Source: Actinomycetota bacterium (GTDB lineage Bacteria; Actinomycetota; Thermoleophilia; Gaiellales; Gaiellaceae). From it: DNA of 9,662 nt. The notes beneath the pieces were generated by a model, which was not told the origin of the DNA, did not search any database, and saw only the letters and a list, made by a program, of their open reading frames with translations. The position numbers were made by a program, and so were the translations under genes. The stretch is taken from the NCBI GenBank assembly GCA_013812265.1, contig JACCTQ010000152.1:1-9662 (forward strand), in the 5' to 3' direction. Below are positions 6,768-9,662 of the stretch, piece by piece (within the stretch, counting starts at the first letter, position 1; each line of letters starts with the position of its first letter).

Positions 6768-8228
6768 GTAGCCCGCCGTGGGCGTGACGGCGACGTCGGG
6801 GGTGTCGGTCGACTCGAAGTCGAAGGTGATGTCCTTCCAGACCTCCAGGGCGGCGTCCAGCTCGGGGCAGCCCTGCGCCGCGTCCCTGAGGATGTCGGGG
6901 CCCTCCGAGTAGTAGTCCTTGCCCTCGTTGCGCGCCTTGATCATCGCCTCGACCGCCACACGGTTCGCGGTGGCGCCCGCGGCAATGCCCATCGGGTGGC
7001 CGATCGTGCCCCCGCCAAACTGGAGCACCACGTCCTCGCCGCAGTAGTGCAGCAGCTGGTGCATCTGGCCGGCGTGGATCCCGCCGGAGGCGACCGGCAT
7101 GACGGCGGCGAGCGACGCCCAGTCCTGATCGAAGTAGAGGCCCGTCTGGGGATTGGCCTTGTTGAAGCGCTGTCGGCATACGTCGTAGTAGCCCTTGATC
7201 ATGGACGGGTCGCCCTCGAGCTTGCCGACCACGGTTCCCGCGTGGATGTGGTCCACGCCGATCATGCGGCACCACTTCGCGATCACGCGGAAGCTCACCC
7301 CGTGGGTCTTCTGGCGGGTGTAGGTCCCGTGGCCCGCCCGGTGCAGGTGCAGGATCATCCCGTTGGCCCGCGCCCACTTGGACATCGACTGCATCGCCGT
7401 GTAGCCGATCGTGAGGTCCATCATGATGATGATGCTGCCGAGCTCCTTCGCGAACTCCGCTCGCTCGTACATCTCCTCCATCGTGGCCGCGGTCACGTTC
7501 ATGTAGTGGCCCTTGACCTCGCCGGTCACGGCAGAAGCGCGGTTCACGGCCTCCATCGCGTAGATGTAGCGGTCGCGCCAGCGCATGAAGGCCTGCGAGT
7601 TGATGTTCTCGTCGTCCTTGGTGAAGTCGAGCCCCCCGCGCAGCGCCTCGTAGACGACGCGCCCATAGTTCTTCGCCGAGAGCCCGAGCTTGGGCTTGGT
7701 GGTGGCGCCGAGCAGCGGGCGCCCGAACTTGTCGAGGTACTCGCGCTCCATGACGATCCCGTGCGGCGGGCCCTGGAAGGTCTTGAGGTAGTGCGGAGGG
7801 ATCCGCATGTCCTCGAGGCGAAGCGCCTTCAGCGCCTTGAAGCCGAAGACGTTCCCGATGATCGAGGAAGTCAGGTTCGCGACCGAGCCCTCCTCGAAGA
7901 GGTCGATGTCGTAGGCGATCCGCGCGATGTACTGGTTCTCCGCGTTCGGCACCTCATCGAGCTGGTACGCCTTGGCCTGGTAGTGCTCGTGCGGCGTCAA
8001 GCGGTCCGTCCAGACGACCGTCCACGTCGCCGTCGAGGACTCCCCCGCCACGGCGGCGGCCGCTTCGATCGGATCCACACCCTCCTGAGGCGTGATCCGG
8101 AATGCACAGAGGATGTCCGTGTCCTTCGGTTCGTAGTCGGCGTCCCAGTAGCCCATCTCGGCGTACGGGGTCACGCCGGCCGCCCAGCGGCCCTTCTTAC
8201 CTGCGTCGTTTCCCGAGGTGGAGCTCAT
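6765..8228 (-). CDS. rbcL: RuBisCO large subunit, Form I red-type (IC/IE)
   Basis: This is the catalytic subunit that carboxylates or oxygenates RuBP. The 487-residue length fits Form I. Active-site residues are all visible: E63 in GESSTATWTVVWTD, N126 in SIIGNVFGFKALKALRLED, K178 and K180 in GATTKPKLGLS, the carbamylated lysine K204 with D206/E207 in GGLDFTKDDEN, H296 in LHLHRAGHGTY, H329 in GVDHIHAGTVVGKLEGD with loop-6 K336, S381 in SGGIHAGQMHQL, and the phosphate-binding GGGTIGHP (405-411). The motifs around H296 and the C-terminal STDTPDVAVTPTAGY place it in the red-type branch, agreeing with the adjacent cbbX. The residue after GHP is Met (M413), where Form IC/ID enzymes I recall have Asp; this may mark an actinobacterial subgroup such as IE. 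ATG at 8228 follows AAGGAAGG closely. No residue loss suggests inactivity. Confidence 0.98.
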   Translation of the reverse strand: MSSTSGNDAGKKGRWAAGVTPYAEMGYWDADYEPKDTDILCAFRITPQEGVDPIEAAAAVAGESSTATWTVVWTDRLTPHEHYQAKAYQLDEVPNAENQYIARIAYDIDLFEEGSVANLTSSIIGNVFGFKALKALRLEDMRIPPHYLKTFQGPPHGIVMEREYLDKFGRPLLGATTKPKLGLSAKNYGRVVYEALRGGLDFTKDDENINSQAFMRWRDRYIYAMEAVNRASAVTGEVKGHYMNVTAATMEEMYERAEFAKELGSIIIMMDLTIGYTAMQSMSKWARANGMILHLHRAGHGTYTRQKTHGVSFRVIAKWCRMIGVDHIHAGTVVGKLEGDPSMIKGYYDVCRQRFNKANPQTGLYFDQDWASLAAVMPVASGGIHAGQMHQLLHYCGEDVVLQFGGGTIGHPMGIAAGATANRVAVEAMIKARNEGKDYYSEGPDILRDAAQGCPELDAALEVWKDITFDFESTDTPDVAVTPTAGY

Positions 8229-8295
8229 TTTTCCTTCCTTTGAGACGCTGCTAACGGTGCGAACCTACCCTCGAAAGGATGGATAACCACAAAAA
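8229..8295 (-). promoter_or_regulatory. AT-rich rbcL leader, possible internal promoter
   Basis: This 67-nt gap between comB and rbcL is the largest between genes of the operon and is clearly richer in A/T than its surroundings, with runs such as ATTTTTG and GGTTATCC on the minus strand. It ends with the purine-rich ribosome binding site AAGGAAGG (8240-8233) before the rbcL ATG. I could not identify a convincing -35/-10 pair or a CbbR T-N11-A type operator. A second promoter or an mRNA processing site that raises rbcLS expression is an inference from composition and position only. Confidence 0.35.
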
Positions 8296-9084
8296 TCAAG
8301 CCCTTTCCATAAAAATTGGTTCGTCTGTCTCACCGAGCTCGGGTGCGAGGCACGGCGTACTGGAAGCAGGGTCGGAGACCACTGCCACGCCGTCGCTCGC
8401 GGCGGTCACCCGCGGCGCCACTGCGAGCACGGACTCCCTCGCGCAGAAAGTGACGTCGCCGCCTTGGCCGGAGGCCCGCAGCACCGCGGCATCGGCGCTC
8501 TCGGTAAGCGGCGCATGCGGCTCGCCGTATGCGGTGGCGAGACGCTCCGCCGCCCGCGCCGCGTCACTGCGGGCGCCCGCGAGGCCGTCCACGATGCGCC
8601 CGGCCGCATAGGCGTCCTCGAGAGCGAAACGGCCGTCCGTGCCCGAGCACACCACGGTCACGTCCGCGCGCGCCGGCACCGCCTGAAGCGCCGCGTCGAG
8701 GTTGAGGAGGGACGCGACGAGCACGTCCTCCGCCGCCGACACGGCGGCCAGGATGGCCGGCGTCCCGTTCGTGGTGCAGAGCACGAGCTCGCCCGTCGCC
8801 CCTCCCACGAAGGCCCGCGGGGAGTTGCCGAAGTCGAAGCCCTCGACGCGGCGGCACCCCCGCTCGCCCGCGACCGCCCGGCCCGGGCCCCGCAAGCGCC
8901 GGGCCTGCTCCACGTCGCCGACACAGAGCACGCGGGCGTAGCCTGCGGCCAGTGCCGCGGCGATCGTGGAGCTCGCGCGCAGCACGTCGACGACGACGGC
9001 GACCTGGGTGCGCCGGAGCTCGGCTGGAGTGAAGGCGACATCGACCCGCCGGTCCCCGCGCACCCGAACAGCGTCCGCGGTCAT
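8296..9084 (-). CDS. comB: ComB-family phosphatase (2-phosphosulfolactate phosphatase-like)
   Basis: The 262-residue protein belongs to the ComB family, named for the Mg-dependent phosphatase that converts 2-phosphosulfolactate to sulfolactate in coenzyme M synthesis. Conserved family blocks are VVVDVLRASSTIAAALAAG (residues 30-48), AGERG (72-76), EGFDFGNSP (81-89), LCTTNGTPAI (102-111), ASLLNLDA (about 124-131) and VCSGTDGRFALEDAYAAG (about 145-162). The start is ATG at 9084, whose ATGA overlaps the TGA of the upstream aldolase, so the two are probably translationally coupled; rbcL follows after 67 nt. No other coenzyme M gene is visible, and ComB-like proteins are widespread in bacteria that do not make coenzyme M. 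In this operon a sugar-phosphate or 2-phosphoglycolate phosphatase role is possible but unproven. The family call is strong; the substrate is unknown. Confidence 0.85.
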   Translation of the reverse strand: MTADAVRVRGDRRVDVAFTPAELRRTQVAVVVDVLRASSTIAAALAAGYARVLCVGDVEQARRLRGPGRAVAGERGCRRVEGFDFGNSPRAFVGGATGELVLCTTNGTPAILAAVSAAEDVLVASLLNLDAALQAVPARADVTVVCSGTDGRFALEDAYAAGRIVDGLAGARSDAARAAERLATAYGEPHAPLTESADAAVLRASGQGGDVTFCARESVLAVAPRVTAASDGVAVVSDPASSTPCLAPELGETDEPIFMERA

Positions 9085-9662
9085 GCCGCGAACATCCGCT
9101 CGAGTACCTCGCTGTAGCGGCCGTAGCGCGCCTCACCGTTGCAGCGCGCCCGGTGCGCGAAGGCAGCCTGGGCGTCGGTGGCGTTCGACTCCTCCCCGCT
9201 CCACGCCTTGAGCGGCGCGGCCGCGAGCGCGCGGCCGTAGGAGAAGCTCAGCTCCCAGGGGACTCCCCCGATCGTGTTCATGGCACTCAGATGCGCGCTC
9301 GCGCGCTCGTCGCTCTGGCCCCCGGAGAGAAACGCGATCCCCGGCACCGCCGCGGGAACGACGCGGCGGCAGAGCGCCAGCGTGCGCTCGGCGACCTCCT
9401 CAACACCCGCTTGCTCGAGACAGTCGTAGCCCGACAGGACCATGTTCGGCTTCAGCACGATCCCCTCGAGCCACACGCGCTGGTCGAGCAGCTCGCCGAA
9501 CACGGCTCGCAGCGTCGCCTCGGTCTCTTGCTCCGAGCGGTCGATCGTGTGGTCGCCGTCCATCAGCACCTCCGGCTCGACGATCGGCACGATGCCCACC
9601 TCCTGGCAGAGCGCCGCGTAGCGCCCGAGCGCGTGAGCATTGACGGAGATGCAGTAACGGCT
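9081..9662 (-). CDS. class I fructose-bisphosphate aldolase, copy 2, N-terminus beyond the window
   Basis: This is the C-terminal 193 residues of a second class I aldolase, the same Schiff-base family as the copy at 910-1939. The frame is open to the right edge (first visible residues SRYCISVNAHALGRYAALCQ), so a GTG at 9599 is internal and not the start. Key motifs are IVEPEVLMDGDH (active-site glutamates), ATLRAVFGELLDQRV, VLKPNMVLSGYDC with the Schiff-base lysine, VPGIAFLSGGQ and PWELSFSYGRAL. By analogy with copy 1, about 145-150 N-terminal residues are missing. It is intact where copy 1 is frameshifted, and the two proteins look roughly 60% identical by eye over the shared region. Its stop overlaps the comB start as ATGA. 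It probably supplies the working aldolase activity of the operon. Confidence 0.94.
   Translation of the reverse strand, partial: SRYCISVNAHALGRYAALCQEVGIVPIVEPEVLMDGDHTIDRSEQETEATLRAVFGELLDQRVWLEGIVLKPNMVLSGYDCLEQAGVEEVAERTLALCRRVVPAAVPGIAFLSGGQSDERASAHLSAMNTIGGVPWELSFSYGRALAAAPLKAWSGEESNATDAQAAFAHRARCNGEARYGRYSEVLERMFAA

Noticed and set aside
6754..7377. A 397-residue rbcS frame starting inside rbcL
   Set aside because: The true RbcS begins at MRITQGTF with its own ribosome binding site; the upstream part is an out-of-frame reading of rbcL.
8229..8300. CbbR operator or sigma-70 promoter upstream of rbcL
   Set aside because: TTGATT- and TTA-containing stretches are present but no pair has acceptable spacing and consensus, so I list only a low-confidence regulatory region.
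8296..9084. Interpretation of the ComB-like gene as evidence of coenzyme M biosynthesis
   Set aside because: No comA, comC, comD or comE is visible and the family is widespread outside coenzyme M producers, so the name is kept only as a family label.
1..9662. Carboxysome genes, mobile elements, CRISPR arrays or tRNAs
   Set aside because: Nothing resembling shell proteins, CsoS2/CcmM, transposases, repeat arrays or tRNA cloverleaves was seen; coding genes fill nearly the whole window.

Overview
The window is a Calvin-Benson-Bassham (CBB) carbon-fixation gene cluster from a high-GC bacterium (roughly 70% GC by eye, strong G/C at third codon positions). The RuBisCO large subunit reads as red-type Form I (IC, or the related actinobacterial IE). 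It is accompanied by the red-type activase CbbX, a longer 'type II' phosphoribulokinase and class I (Schiff-base) aldolases. Together these suggest an autotrophic or facultatively autotrophic actinobacterium, for example Thermoleophilia or Acidimicrobiia. The taxonomic guess is inference; no rRNA or other phylogenetic marker is present.

Layout. Eight genes lie on the minus strand and are read right to left: class I aldolase copy 2 (start beyond the right edge), a ComB-family phosphatase, rbcL, rbcS, cbbX, prk, tkt, and class I aldolase copy 1, which is frameshifted. Spacings are very tight: a 4-nt ATGA overlap for aldolase/comB, 67 nt for comB/rbcL, 11 nt for rbcL/rbcS, a 1-nt TAGTG overlap for rbcS/cbbX, 28 nt for cbbX/prk, 2 nt for prk/tkt and 39 nt for tkt/aldolase. 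This is most simply one operon, possibly with an extra promoter in the unusually AT-rich gap before rbcL. At the left edge a LysR-family regulator, CbbR by its sequence, lies on the plus strand and converges on the operon's distal end. Its first 20 or so codons are outside the window.

How the genes work together. PRK makes ribulose-1,5-bisphosphate, RuBisCO (RbcL/RbcS) carboxylates it, and CbbX removes inhibitory sugar phosphates from RuBisCO. Transketolase and aldolase regenerate pentose phosphates, and CbbR is the expected transcriptional activator. The ComB-like phosphatase is the member with no assigned role in the cycle.

Points worth attention: the ComB-family phosphatase built into the CBB operon; a likely 4-bp duplication in a GC palindrome that breaks aldolase copy 1; two paralogous aldolases at opposite ends of the cluster; a C-terminal tail of about 48 residues on RbcS; a low-complexity N-terminal extension on CbbX; a PRK without the Walker-A redox cysteine; and a convergent cbbR. 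I found no RNA genes, mobile elements, CRISPR arrays or clear terminators, and no gap between genes exceeds 70 bases.
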